From NCBI RefSeq assembly GCF_000344805.1, contig NC_020453.1, forward strand, positions 5,799,001-5,863,000: a DNA stretch of 64,000 bases. The letters are read 5' to 3'. The position numbers and the translations under genes were made by a program. The stretch is from Bradyrhizobium oligotrophicum S58. Lineage in GTDB: Bacteria; Pseudomonadota; Alphaproteobacteria; Rhizobiales; Xanthobacteraceae. The notes beneath the pieces are model-generated. The model ran no database searches. It was not told where the DNA came from and saw only the letters and a list, made by a program, of their open reading frames with translations. The stretch's first letter is position 1, and each line of letters starts with the position of its first letter. Below, in pieces: positions 9,450 to 17,237 of the stretch.

Positions 9450-9566
9450 CGTCATTGCGAGGAGCCCCCGGGTCTCGCCTCTGGCGAGCCCGAGGGCAGG
9501 CTCCGCGACGAAGCAATCCAGACTTCCTTTTTGGCCCTGGATTGCTTCGCTGCGCTCGCAATGACG
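9450..9566. repeat. Inverted-repeat intergenic element (family A, 'gtcattgcgag')
   Basis: The left part GTCATTGCGAGGAG...GAAGCAATCCAGA is mirrored by CTGGATTGCTTCGCTGCGC and CTCGCAATGAC at the right end, with a different central loop. Copies of the same family lie at 14686-14778, 22027-22110 and 43017-43098. It sits between the convergent lactonase and aldehyde dehydrogenase genes, where a folded transcript could act as a terminator or RNA stabiliser (inference). Confidence 0.85.
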
Positions 9567-9574
9567 GGGACCGA

Positions 9575-11005
9575 TCAAGCCGCGTTGTAGCCCGCGACGG
9601 CCTTGACCTCGAGATACTCCTCGAGGCCGAACTTGCCCCACTCGCGGCCGTTGCCGGACTGCTTGTAGCCGCCGAACGGCGCGGTGCGGTCGTTCGGGAC
9701 GCCCTGCAGGTTGACGTTGCCGGCGCGGATCTTGCGGCCGACCTCGCGGGCCTTCTCGATCGTGCCGGCCGAGACGTAACCGGCGAGACCATAGGGCGTG
9801 TCGTTGGCGATCTTGACCGCCTCGGACTCGTCCTGCGCGCCGATGATCACCAGCACCGGGCCGAAGATCTCCTCGCGCGAGATCGTCATGTCAGGCTTGA
9901 CGTCGGCGAAGACGGTCGGGCGGACATAGAAGCCCTTGTTGACGCCCTCCGGCAGGCCGGGACCGCCGGCGACGAGGGTGGCGCCCTCCTCGATGCCCTT
10001 GTTGATGAGGGCCTGGATCTTGTCCCACTGGCCGCGATTGACGACCGGACCGATGGTGGTGCCCTCGCCGCGGGGATCGCCGGCCTTGGTTTTGTCGGCG
10101 ACGCCCTTCGCGATCGCAGCGACTTCTTTCATCTTCGAAGCCGGCACGATCATGCGCGACGGCGCGTTGCAGGACTGGCCGGAGTTGTTGAACATGTGCA
10201 TGACGCCGCCGGTCACCGCCTTGACCAGGTCGGCCCCCTCCAGGATCACGTTCGGCGACTTGCCGCCGAGCTCCTGGCTGACGCGCTTGACGGTCGGCGC
10301 GGCGCGCTTGGCAACGTCGATCCCGGCGCGGGTCGAGCCGGTGAACGAGATCATGTCGATGTCCGGATGCTCGCTCATGGCGGCGCCGACCTCCGGCCCG
10401 AGGCCGTTGATCAGGTTGAACACACCCTTCGGCACGCCCGCTTCATGCAGGATCTCGGCGAAGATCAAGGCCGACGTCGGCGTGAACTCCGAGGGCTTCA
10501 GGATCATGGTGCAGCCCGCGGCGAGCGCAGGCGCCACCTTGCAGGCGATCTGGTTGAGCGGCCAATTCCACGGCGTGATCATGCCGACCACGCCAACCGG
10601 CTCGCGCACCACCACGGACGCCGGCAGCGTCTCCTCGAACTCATATTTCTTCAGCACATCGAGCGTCGACATCAGGTGGCCGAGACCGGCGCCGGCCTGC
10701 AGCTTCTCCGCCATCGGCAGCGGCGCGCCCATCTCGTCGGAGACGGCGGCGCCGATTTCCTTCATGCGGCCCTTGTAGACGGCGATGATCTTTTCGAGCA
10801 GCGCAACGCGCTCCTCGCGCGAGGTCTGCGAAAAGGTCTCGAAGGCGCGCTTGGCGGCGGCGACGGCCTTGTCGACATCGGCCTTCGAGCCTAGCGCAAC
10901 CTCGTACATCGCCTCTTCAGTCGCCGGATTCACGACCGGCGTGGACTTCTTGACGACCGGATCGACCCAGGCGCCGTCGATGTAGAATTGCAGGCGATTG
11001 ACCAT
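9575..11005 (-). CDS. NAD(P)-dependent aldehyde dehydrogenase
   Basis: A 476-residue member of the aldehyde dehydrogenase superfamily. It shows the cofactor segment ITPWNWPLNQ, the FTGSTRAG turn, the general-base glutamate in QELGGKSPN, and the catalytic cysteine in NSGQSCNAPSR (about residue 285). EEIFGPVL and the C-terminal GGYKQSGNGREWG are also standard. The specific aldehyde is not readable. A semialdehyde from the neighbouring sugar-acid pathway is possible, but generic aliphatic or betaine-type substrates fit equally well. Confidence 0.9.
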   Translation of the reverse strand: MVNRLQFYIDGAWVDPVVKKSTPVVNPATEEAMYEVALGSKADVDKAVAAAKRAFETFSQTSREERVALLEKIIAVYKGRMKEIGAAVSDEMGAPLPMAEKLQAGAGLGHLMSTLDVLKKYEFEETLPASVVVREPVGVVGMITPWNWPLNQIACKVAPALAAGCTMILKPSEFTPTSALIFAEILHEAGVPKGVFNLINGLGPEVGAAMSEHPDIDMISFTGSTRAGIDVAKRAAPTVKRVSQELGGKSPNVILEGADLVKAVTGGVMHMFNNSGQSCNAPSRMIVPASKMKEVAAIAKGVADKTKAGDPRGEGTTIGPVVNRGQWDKIQALINKGIEEGATLVAGGPGLPEGVNKGFYVRPTVFADVKPDMTISREEIFGPVLVIIGAQDESEAVKIANDTPYGLAGYVSAGTIEKAREVGRKIRAGNVNLQGVPNDRTAPFGGYKQSGNGREWGKFGLEEYLEVKAVAGYNAA

Positions 11006-11507
11006 CGGAAAACCTCTTCACGTGGAAGCATATGGAGGGGGCGGCAGCGCGCGGGCCGGCATCCTGGCACGAACGATCCGGGGGTTGAACCCGCCACATG
11101 CGGGGTCCGGGGTTGCGCTTGGGATATAGGATCAAGCCCGCGACCGGCGCAAGCCGACGGGCCTGCGTTTCGTCGTCGCTCCATTTTGCATCGCAGCAAT
11201 CGTGACACCTCCCTTTCCATTTCCACAACTCGATCATTCCGGACGGCAGAATTCCCACTCCTGCAGATTCATTTCGGAGATGTGAACTGCTTCACAGCGT
11301 GGCCCGGTCGACCCGGTTAGTGTGCCTTGCGTGGCTGCTCCAGTATCTCGAAAGGACGCTGGAAAATATTTGATAACGAACGATTTCGTCCGTCTTTACT
11401 GGGTATGTTTTTCAGCACGTAGCCTTTTGATCCAAGTTGCGACGCCGTCTCCTTCATCCAGGTGGGGGAGACGGCGCAGCTTTTTGGGGCCGCGCCATCC
11501 TCCACCC
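11006..11507. other. Intergenic region between aldehyde dehydrogenase and PDH-E1-like genes
   Basis: About 500 bases with no convincing gene. It contains the aldehyde dehydrogenase 5' region, a perfect Crp-type palindrome at 11281-11296, and a short AT-richer stretch near 11360-11410. Short open frames here lack ribosome sites and recognisable similarity. Confidence 0.6.
11281..11296. promoter_or_regulatory. Perfect Crp-type palindrome TGTGA-N6-TCACA
   Basis: The 16-base sequence TGTGAACTGCTTCACA is a perfect inverted repeat and equals the Escherichia coli Crp consensus half-sites with a 6-base spacer. It lies 276 bases before the aldehyde dehydrogenase start codon. A Crp/Fnr-family regulator is the obvious candidate; chance occurrence of a single site cannot be excluded. 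Confidence 0.5.
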
Positions 11508-13871
11508 TTACACCGCCATTTTCCGATGCCGCACCGGTGCGCCGGTGAGGCTCTCGGCCGCGTCGATGATCGCGTTCGCGTCCATGCCATTGTGGCGATA
11601 GAGATCGTCGATCGTGCCGGTCTGGCCGAACTTCTCGACCCCCAGCGCCTCGACGCGATGGCCGCGCACCGAACCGAGCCAGCCGAGCGTCGCCGGGTGG
11701 CCATCGATCACGGTCACGATGCCGCAGTCGCGCGGCAGCGGCGCCAGCAGCTGCTCGATATGGCTGAGATGCTGCACGCCACGGCGATGTCGCCGCAGGC
11801 TGCGCGCTGCCGTCCACCCGGCATGCAGTCGGTCGGCCGATGTGATCGCGAGCAGGCCGACGTCACGCCGAGACTCTCCGATCAGCCCGGTCGCCTCGAT
11901 CGCCTCCGGCGCGACCGCACCGGTATAGGCGACGATCACCTCCGCATTCGGCCCAGGCTTGCGCAGCCAATAGGCGCCCGCCGCGATGTCGGACTCCAGC
12001 TCAGGCGTGATGATCCGCTGCGGCTGGTCGATCGTGCGCGTCGACAGCCGCAGATACAGCGAGCCGCCCTCGCCGGCCGCGGCTTGCATGTGGGCAAAGC
12101 CCCATTTCATGATCGCCGCGAGCTCGTCGACGAAAGCCGGCTCGAACGACGACAGCCCGTCCTGCGCCATGCCGATCAGCGGCGTCGCGATCGACTGATG
12201 GGCGCCGCCTTCGGGCGCGAGCGTCACGCCCGACGGCGTCGCCGCCACCATGAAGCGCGCGTCCTGGTAGCAGGCATAGTTCAGCGCATCGAGGCCGCGC
12301 TCGATGAAGGGATCGTACAAGGTCACGATCGGCAGCAGCCGGGCGCCGTTGATGGAATGCGACAGGCCGAGCGCCGAGGCCATGATGAACAGGTTCATCT
12401 CGGCGATCCCCAGCTCGATGTGCTGTCCCTTCGGCGAGGCCGCCCAGTTGAAGGTCGACGGGATCTTCTCGCTGCGGAACAGGTCAGCCTTCTCGGCGCG
12501 CGCGAACAGACCGCGGCGGTTGACCCAGGCGCCGAGATTGGTCGAGACGGTGACATCAGGCGACGAAGTCACGATGCGCGACGCCAGCAGCGTGTCGCTG
12601 CGAGCGAGATCATTGAGGACCAGGCCGAACCCCTGCTGCGTCGACATCTGCGCGGCAGCGGTGAAGGTCAGCCGCTCCGGCACGTCGAACACGGCATCAT
12701 CGAGCCGGCGGCCGTCACGATTGAACGGCACGGAGGCGAGGAACGACTCCAGCTTTGCTTCGTCCTGCTTCAGTCCCTCGAACTTGTCCCACTCGTGACC
12801 GGGGCGGATGTTCTGCTGCGCGCGCCACTTCTCCATCTGGGCAACGGTCATCAGCCCGGCGTGATTGTCCTTGTGGCCCTGGAATGGCAGGCCGACGCCT
12901 TTGATTGTGTAGGCGATGAAGCAGACCGGACGGTCATGATCGATCGACTCGAACGCCTCCAGCATGCTCGCCATGTCGTGGCCGCCGAGATTTGACATCA
13001 GCGCCAGCAGATCGTCGTCGCTGCGCTTGTCGAGCAGCCGGGTCACGTCGCCCTGGTCACCGATGTCGTCCTGAATGTGCTTACGGAACGCCGCGCCGCC
13101 CTGGAAGCACAGCGCGGCGTAGAGCTGGTTCGGGCAGTTGTCGATCCAGCGGCGCAACGCCTCGCCGCCGGGTTCGGCAAAGGCCTCGCGCATCAGCCGG
13201 CCGTATTTGACGATCACCACGTCCCAGCCGAAATTGCGGAACATGGTCTCGAACTTCTCCCACAGGCCTTCGCGCACGACGGCGTCCAGACTCTGGCGGT
13301 TGTAGTCGACGATCCACCAGGTGTTGCGCAGGCCGTGCTTCCAACCCTCGGCGAGGGCCTCGAAGATGTTGCCCTCGTCCATCTCGGCATCGCCGACCAG
13401 CGCGATCATGCGACCTTCGCGGCGGTCCTTCATCCAGCCATGCGCGTGCACGTAGTCCTGCACCAGCGAGGAGAACAATGTCTGCGCGACGCCGAGGCCG
13501 ACCGAGCCGGTCGAGAAGTCGACGTCATCGACGTCCTTGGTGCGCGACGGATAGGACTGCGCGCCCTTGAAGCCGCGGAAATTCTCCAGCTTCTCGCGAG
13601 TCTGCCGGCCGAACAGATACTGGATCGCGTGGAACACCGGGCTCGCATGCGGCTTCACCGCGACCCGGTCCTCGGGGCGCAGCACCGAGAAGTACAGCGC
13701 CGACATGATGGTCGCGAGCGAGGCGGACGAGGCCTGGTGGCCGCCGACCTTCAGCCCATCGGTGTTCGGCCTGATGTGGTTGGCGTGGTGGATGGTCCAG
13801 GACGACAGCCACAGCGCCTTGCGGGTCAGCGCGTTCAGGATGTCGAGACGGTCTGACGATGGCGAGGCCAT
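11508..13871 (-). CDS. Pyruvate-dehydrogenase-E1-like thiamine-diphosphate enzyme (transketolase superfamily)
   Basis: About 787 residues from the chosen ATG; a longer frame begins 69 bases upstream but its first 23 residues look unrelated. The N-terminal half has the homodimeric AceE pattern: HHANHIRPNTDG, KPHASPVFHA, and the thiamine-diphosphate/magnesium motif VGDAEMDEGNIFEA...NTWWIVDYNRQS. The pyrimidine-binding half carries LGIAEMNLF with the catalytic glutamate. No lipoyl or E2/E3 genes adjoin. An AceE-like E1 beside an Lrp regulator recalls mdeB (2-ketobutyrate) of Pseudomonas putida, so the substrate may be a 2-oxo acid other than pyruvate (inference). Confidence 0.85.
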   Translation of the reverse strand: MASPSSDRLDILNALTRKALWLSSWTIHHANHIRPNTDGLKVGGHQASSASLATIMSALYFSVLRPEDRVAVKPHASPVFHAIQYLFGRQTREKLENFRGFKGAQSYPSRTKDVDDVDFSTGSVGLGVAQTLFSSLVQDYVHAHGWMKDRREGRMIALVGDAEMDEGNIFEALAEGWKHGLRNTWWIVDYNRQSLDAVVREGLWEKFETMFRNFGWDVVIVKYGRLMREAFAEPGGEALRRWIDNCPNQLYAALCFQGGAAFRKHIQDDIGDQGDVTRLLDKRSDDDLLALMSNLGGHDMASMLEAFESIDHDRPVCFIAYTIKGVGLPFQGHKDNHAGLMTVAQMEKWRAQQNIRPGHEWDKFEGLKQDEAKLESFLASVPFNRDGRRLDDAVFDVPERLTFTAAAQMSTQQGFGLVLNDLARSDTLLASRIVTSSPDVTVSTNLGAWVNRRGLFARAEKADLFRSEKIPSTFNWAASPKGQHIELGIAEMNLFIMASALGLSHSINGARLLPIVTLYDPFIERGLDALNYACYQDARFMVAATPSGVTLAPEGGAHQSIATPLIGMAQDGLSSFEPAFVDELAAIMKWGFAHMQAAAGEGGSLYLRLSTRTIDQPQRIITPELESDIAAGAYWLRKPGPNAEVIVAYTGAVAPEAIEATGLIGESRRDVGLLAITSADRLHAGWTAARSLRRHRRGVQHLSHIEQLLAPLPRDCGIVTVIDGHPATLGWLGSVRGHRVEALGVEKFGQTGTIDDLYRHNGMDANAIIDAAESLTGAPVRHRKMAV

Positions 13872-14011
13872 GGCGCTGCTCTCCGGGGGATTCGTTAGAT
13901 CCTGGAATTTTAATCCTGTCGGCGCGGCCATAATTCTCAAATTTTCGCGCGCGGCGGGGTATTATTGGGATATTTTCCCGTCCAATCGCCTCCTTCAGGG
14001 ATACTCTCCCA

Positions 14012-14473
14012 ATGTCCGACCTCGACGCCATCGACCGCAAGATCCTCGGCCATCTCCAGGCCGACGGCCGCATCACCATGCAGGAGCTCGCCGGCAAGGT
14101 CGGGCTCTCGGTGTCGCCCTGCCATCGCCGCGTCAAACTGCTGGAGGAACGCGGCGTCATCACCCGCTACATCGCGAGCGTCGACCAGAAGGCGCTGGGA
14201 CTGCACGTCTCCGTCTTCATCTCCATCAAGCTGGCGCGGCAGAAGGAGGAGGACCTGAAGCGGTTCGAAAAAGCGATCTCGGCCTGGCCCGAGGTGCTGG
14301 AGTGCTATCTGATGACCGGCAATCGCGACTACCTGCTGCGCGTGGTCGCGGCCGATCTCTCCTCCTATGAGGCGTTCCTGAAAACCAAGCTGACGCGGCT
14401 CGACGGCATCGCCTCGATCGAGTCGAGCTTCGCGCTGAGCCAGGTGAAGTACTCGATTGCACTGCCGGTGTAA
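14012..14473 (+). CDS. Lrp/AsnC-family transcriptional regulator
   Basis: A 153-residue regulator with the N-terminal winged helix (LDAIDRKILGHLQADGR... SVSPCHRRVKLLEERGVI, residues 3-50) and the C-terminal RAM ligand-binding domain ending in SSFALSQVKYSIALPV. It faces away from the PDH-E1-like gene with a 140-base shared promoter region. Local control of that enzyme in response to an amino acid or 2-oxo acid is likely, by family habit. The shared gap includes a GGGA-N5-TCCC dyad near 13967 that might be part of an operator. Confidence 0.93.
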   Translation: MSDLDAIDRKILGHLQADGRITMQELAGKVGLSVSPCHRRVKLLEERGVITRYIASVDQKALGLHVSVFISIKLARQKEEDLKRFEKAISAWPEVLECYLMTGNRDYLLRVVAADLSSYEAFLKTKLTRLDGIASIESSFALSQVKYSIALPV

Positions 14474-14685
14474 GGCACGTCGCCTCGCAACCCATCGCCG
14501 TCGCCCCTGCGAACGCAGCGGCCCATGCGCGGCGGCGGCTGTGGCGAAACAAGACTGGTCCGGCATCGCACGCAACAACACCTCCGTGTGGTTGATCCCG
14601 GATCTGCGCGTGCTGCCGGACAACGCTACGCGTTGCCGGGCGCACGTTTGTCCGGGACGACAGCGGAGGGCTAGGCGACATTTTC

Positions 14686-14778
14686 CGTCATCGCGAGCGC
14701 AGCGAAGCGATCCAGAGCCATACGAACGGCCGGGATTGCACCAAAAGTCTGGATTGCTTCGCTGCGCTCGCAATGACG
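14686..14778. repeat. Family A inverted-repeat element, copy 2
   Basis: The left arm CCGTCATCGCGAGCGCAGCG...GCGATCCAGAG pairs with CTGGATTGCTTCGCTGCG and CTCGCAATGACG at the right end. It is the same family as at 9450-9566, 22027-22110 and 43017-43098. Confidence 0.82.
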
Positions 14779-14879
14779 CCCGTGGTCTCTTTCAATGCTC
14801 ACAGTGTCCGACAGCACTTGCTGATCCATGCGAATACACCTCCGCGATCTCGCGGCGCGTGTTGCGTCCGAGCTTTGAT

Positions 14880-15260
14880 CCAGCATCGCCCTCCTCAAAC
14901 AGAGGGCGCAGGGAAGGCCGGGCGCTGGCCGCGCCCGTGGCCCGCCTGCGAAAAAAATGCAGGCGGCAGGTACCACAGGTCTGGCCGAACACGCCCGGCC
15001 CTCCCTGCGCGATGGTTTTGACGGCTGCTTCGCGTTCTCCCTGGTGCGCCGGGCTTGTTGGCCACCATCACGAGCGCGATGCGGTCAAGCATCATCACTC
15101 GCTTGACACCAGCATCGGGGTGCCAGGACCGCGCGACTTGACCGTGCGTGCATCATTGTTCGTCCGCGCGAATGATCACGCTGCAACGATACACGCCCAT
15201 CGCATTCCGCTGCCGACGTCCATGACGACCGCGATACGTCCCCTCCGACGCAACGGAACG
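14880..15260. repeat. Probable dispersed bradyrhizobial element (non-coding)
   Basis: A stretch beginning around CAGCATCGCCCTCCTC and including GGGCGCAGGGAAGGCC and GGTACCACAGGTCTGG. From memory, near-identical sequence recurs in intergenic regions of Bradyrhizobium genomes and is often mis-annotated as small arginine-rich proteins. Only one copy is present here, so the repeat nature is recalled knowledge, not shown by this window. The boundaries are approximate. Confidence 0.4.
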
Positions 15261-15405
15261 GGCCGGACTCTAATGCTGATTTTACGAAACTGGCAAGCGG
15301 TTTATTTTTCAGCGGAGGGCTGGACAGGATTTTCGCACGCGACCTGATTTGCCCGACGTGCAGCCAAACGCCGCCGCGGTCCGTAACGGAAACGGAGAGT
15401 TGCGG

Positions 15406-15511
15406 TTCCTCATGGTGAGGAGCGCCGAAGGCGCGTCTCGAACCATGAGGCCCGAGCTGGGGCCTCGCCCTTCGAGACGCCCGCCTTCGGCGGGCTCCTC
15501 AGGGCGAGGAG
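15406..15511. repeat. Family C inverted-repeat element
   Basis: TCCTCATGGTGAGGAGC and GGCGCGTCTCGAACCATGAGG on the left are answered by CCTCGCCCTTCGAGACGC and GCGGGCTCCTCAGGGCGAGGA on the right, a nested inverted repeat. A partial relative with CTCAGGTGAGGAGGCGCGC and CGTCTCGAAGCATGAG lies at 15619-15660. Confidence 0.75.
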
Positions 15512-15618
15512 AGGAGGCTTGCCGCGAGACCTGAGACGTCAGTGGGCCAGCACGGCGTTCGCGTACTCTTCGTGAGGGCAACGCTCATGCTTGAAGACAG
15601 CTCTGCTTTCGGGTGCGC

Positions 15619-15660
15619 CCCTCAGGTGAGGAGGCGCGCAGCGCCGTCTCGAAGCATGAG
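15619..15660. repeat. Partial family C repeat
   Basis: It begins CCCTCAGGTGAGGAGG and ends CGTCTCGAAGCATGAG, matching the left half of the element at 15406-15511 but without its right half. Nothing here suggests coding. Confidence 0.6.
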
Positions 15661-15728
15661 CGCACCAATAGAATCTGCACGCGCGGCGCCTTGATCAGGC
15701 CCACGCTGTGTCACAGCCGAGGCCGTCA

Positions 15729-15808
15729 TTGATCCAGATCAAGTACTCTCGAAAACATCTCTCGATCCGGATCAAATCCTTGAAGTTCCTCGATTTGATC
15801 CAGATCAA
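15729..15808 (+). promoter_or_regulatory. Triple FixK/FNR box array
   Basis: Three 14-base sites: TTGATCCAGATCAA at 15729-15742, TCGATCCGGATCAA at 15762-15775 and TTGATCCAGATCAA at 15795-15808. They fit the FixK consensus TTGA-N6-TCAA; the middle one differs at one base. Centre-to-centre distances are exactly 33 bases, about three helical turns, so all three face the same side of the DNA. With the third box at the usual -41.5, transcription would begin near 15843, ahead of the 4Fe-4S membrane protein gene. This implies strong induction under low oxygen by FixK2 or a relative. Confidence 0.85.
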
Positions 15809-15998
15809 ACGGCCGCAGGCCGACCGCAGCATGGCCCAGGGACGTCCATATTGGCCGTCAAAAAGCGCCACATCTCGCCGTCAGATTCCGCGATACAGCA
15901 TGCGCTGATGACGCGAACTAACAGGCTTGGCGGAACAGTCCGGCCCGTCGTCGTCACACCAGCGCGGCCGTACAGAGAAACCAGCGTCCTGGAAAGCA

Positions 15999-17180
15999 AT
16001 GCGAAACAACAGCGCTCAACGTTCGGCCCAACACCACTACGCTTCGCACCAACGGCAGGCACGGCCCCTCACCCACGTGGCGGTGAACGTGTCTCCCGCC
16101 CGATATCAGCCGGCGGCGCAGCCCGGCAGCCGCAGCACCGGGCGGGCCGAGCGGCGGTTCTGGCTGACGATGCAGACCGTGATGCTGGTCGTCGGCGTGC
16201 TGCTGGTGAACCTGCTGCTGTTCTTTCCTCCCGTCGGCATCGCGCTGATGTGGAATCTGCTGATTCCGATCGCGCCGGCGCTGGTGACGATCTCGCCGGG
16301 CCTGTGGCGCAACATCTGCCCGATGGCGACCTTTCATCTGCTGCCGAACAAGATGGGCATCTCGCAGAACATCCGGATGCCGGAATGGGGTGCGGCGACC
16401 TTGGCCGTGATCGGCGTGACGCTGCTCTTCATCGTCGTGCCGATGCGGCGCATCGGACTCAATGTCGACGGCCCGCTGACCGCGTTGATGCTGCTCTCCG
16501 CCGCGTTCATGGCGTTCGCGATGGGCTCGGTGTTCGAGATGCGCTCGGGCTGGTGCACCTCGCTGTGCCCGATCCACCCGGTCGAGCGGCTCTACGGCAC
16601 CAATCCGGCGCTGACCTTCAAGAACGCCCGCTGCAACATCTGCGAGGCCTGCAGCAATCCTTGCCCCGACTCCACGCCGGAGCTGACGCCGACCGCGGGC
16701 GTGCCCACCAAGGTGCAGCAGTTCCTCGGCAACTTCCTGATCGGCAGCTTTCCGGGCTTCGTCTGGGGCTGGTTCCAGGTGCCGGATTATCCGCCGCAGC
16801 AGGTCGACCAGGCTGCAATCATCACCGCCTATGTCTGGCCGTTTGGCGCCGCGGTCATCAGCTACGTCATCTTCAGGTTCGGCGAGCACCTGCTGCGCTA
16901 CAAGCCGGCCACCCGCACCAAGATGCATCGCATCTTCGCCGCAGCCGCGATCAGCACCTACTACTGGTATCGCCTGCCCGGCCCGGCATCATTGCTGCCG
17001 GACTGGTTTCCGCTGGTCTCGCACCTCGTCACGACACCGTTCTTCTTCTGGTTCCTGGTGCTGCGCAGCCCGAAGGTGAGCTGGCTGAAGCGGCCGGTGA
17101 TGGCGTCGAACTACTGGTCGAGCCGGTTCGAGACCACCGCCAACAAGAACCTGATCCGCGTCACGCCCGGCAAGGCGTGA
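15999..17180 (+). CDS. Polytopic membrane protein with one [4Fe-4S]-type cysteine motif
   Basis: A 393-residue protein from the ATG at 15999 (GGAAAG just upstream); a longer frame from a TTG at 15927 is less likely. After a basic N-terminus come several membrane helices (for example TVMLVVGVLLVNLLLFFPPV). Then come GWCTSLCPIHPVERLYG and the cluster motif CNICEACSNPCPDS (C-x2-C-x2-C-x3-CP), followed by further helices. The nearest architectural relatives are the NapH/NosR/CcoG class of membrane iron-sulfur electron carriers, but only one ferredoxin-like motif is present. The next gene encodes an NAD(P)H-linked [2Fe-2S] flavoprotein, so the pair probably moves electrons at the membrane under microaerobic control. 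I cannot assign a known function. Confidence 0.8.
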   Translation: MRNNSAQRSAQHHYASHQRQARPLTHVAVNVSPARYQPAAQPGSRSTGRAERRFWLTMQTVMLVVGVLLVNLLLFFPPVGIALMWNLLIPIAPALVTISPGLWRNICPMATFHLLPNKMGISQNIRMPEWGAATLAVIGVTLLFIVVPMRRIGLNVDGPLTALMLLSAAFMAFAMGSVFEMRSGWCTSLCPIHPVERLYGTNPALTFKNARCNICEACSNPCPDSTPELTPTAGVPTKVQQFLGNFLIGSFPGFVWGWFQVPDYPPQQVDQAAIITAYVWPFGAAVISYVIFRFGEHLLRYKPATRTKMHRIFAAAAISTYYWYRLPGPASLLPDWFPLVSHLVTTPFFFWFLVLRSPKVSWLKRPVMASNYWSSRFETTANKNLIRVTPGKA

Positions 17181-17237
17181 TCCCGCAGCATCCTCTCAGC
17201 AATCACAGTCACAGCGTATCCGATCGGGGAGTTGATC

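Larger units (their letters stand above)
14474..15998. other. 1.5-kb non-coding region with dispersed repeats and a FixK-box promoter
   Basis: No supported gene in 1,525 bases. The contents, left to right, are: a family A repeat (14686-14778); a stretch at about 14880-15260 that resembles a multicopy bradyrhizobial element; a family C inverted repeat (15406-15511) and a partial copy (15619-15660); a short dyad GCTGTG-T-CACAGC at 15705-15717; and three FixK boxes (15729-15808) that serve the downstream gene. Open frames here are short, overlap in several phases and lack ribosome sites. Confidence 0.7.

Noticed and set aside
11427..11440. TTGATCCAAGTTGC as a FixK box
   Set aside because: The right half-site is wrong (GTTGC instead of TCAA).
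11322..12995. 557-codon plus-strand frame
   Set aside because: Antisense to the PDH-E1-like gene, whose motifs are unmistakable.
14474..15500. Several small arginine-rich frames
   Set aside because: They lie in repeat-like DNA, overlap in many phases and resemble known false gene calls in Bradyrhizobium.
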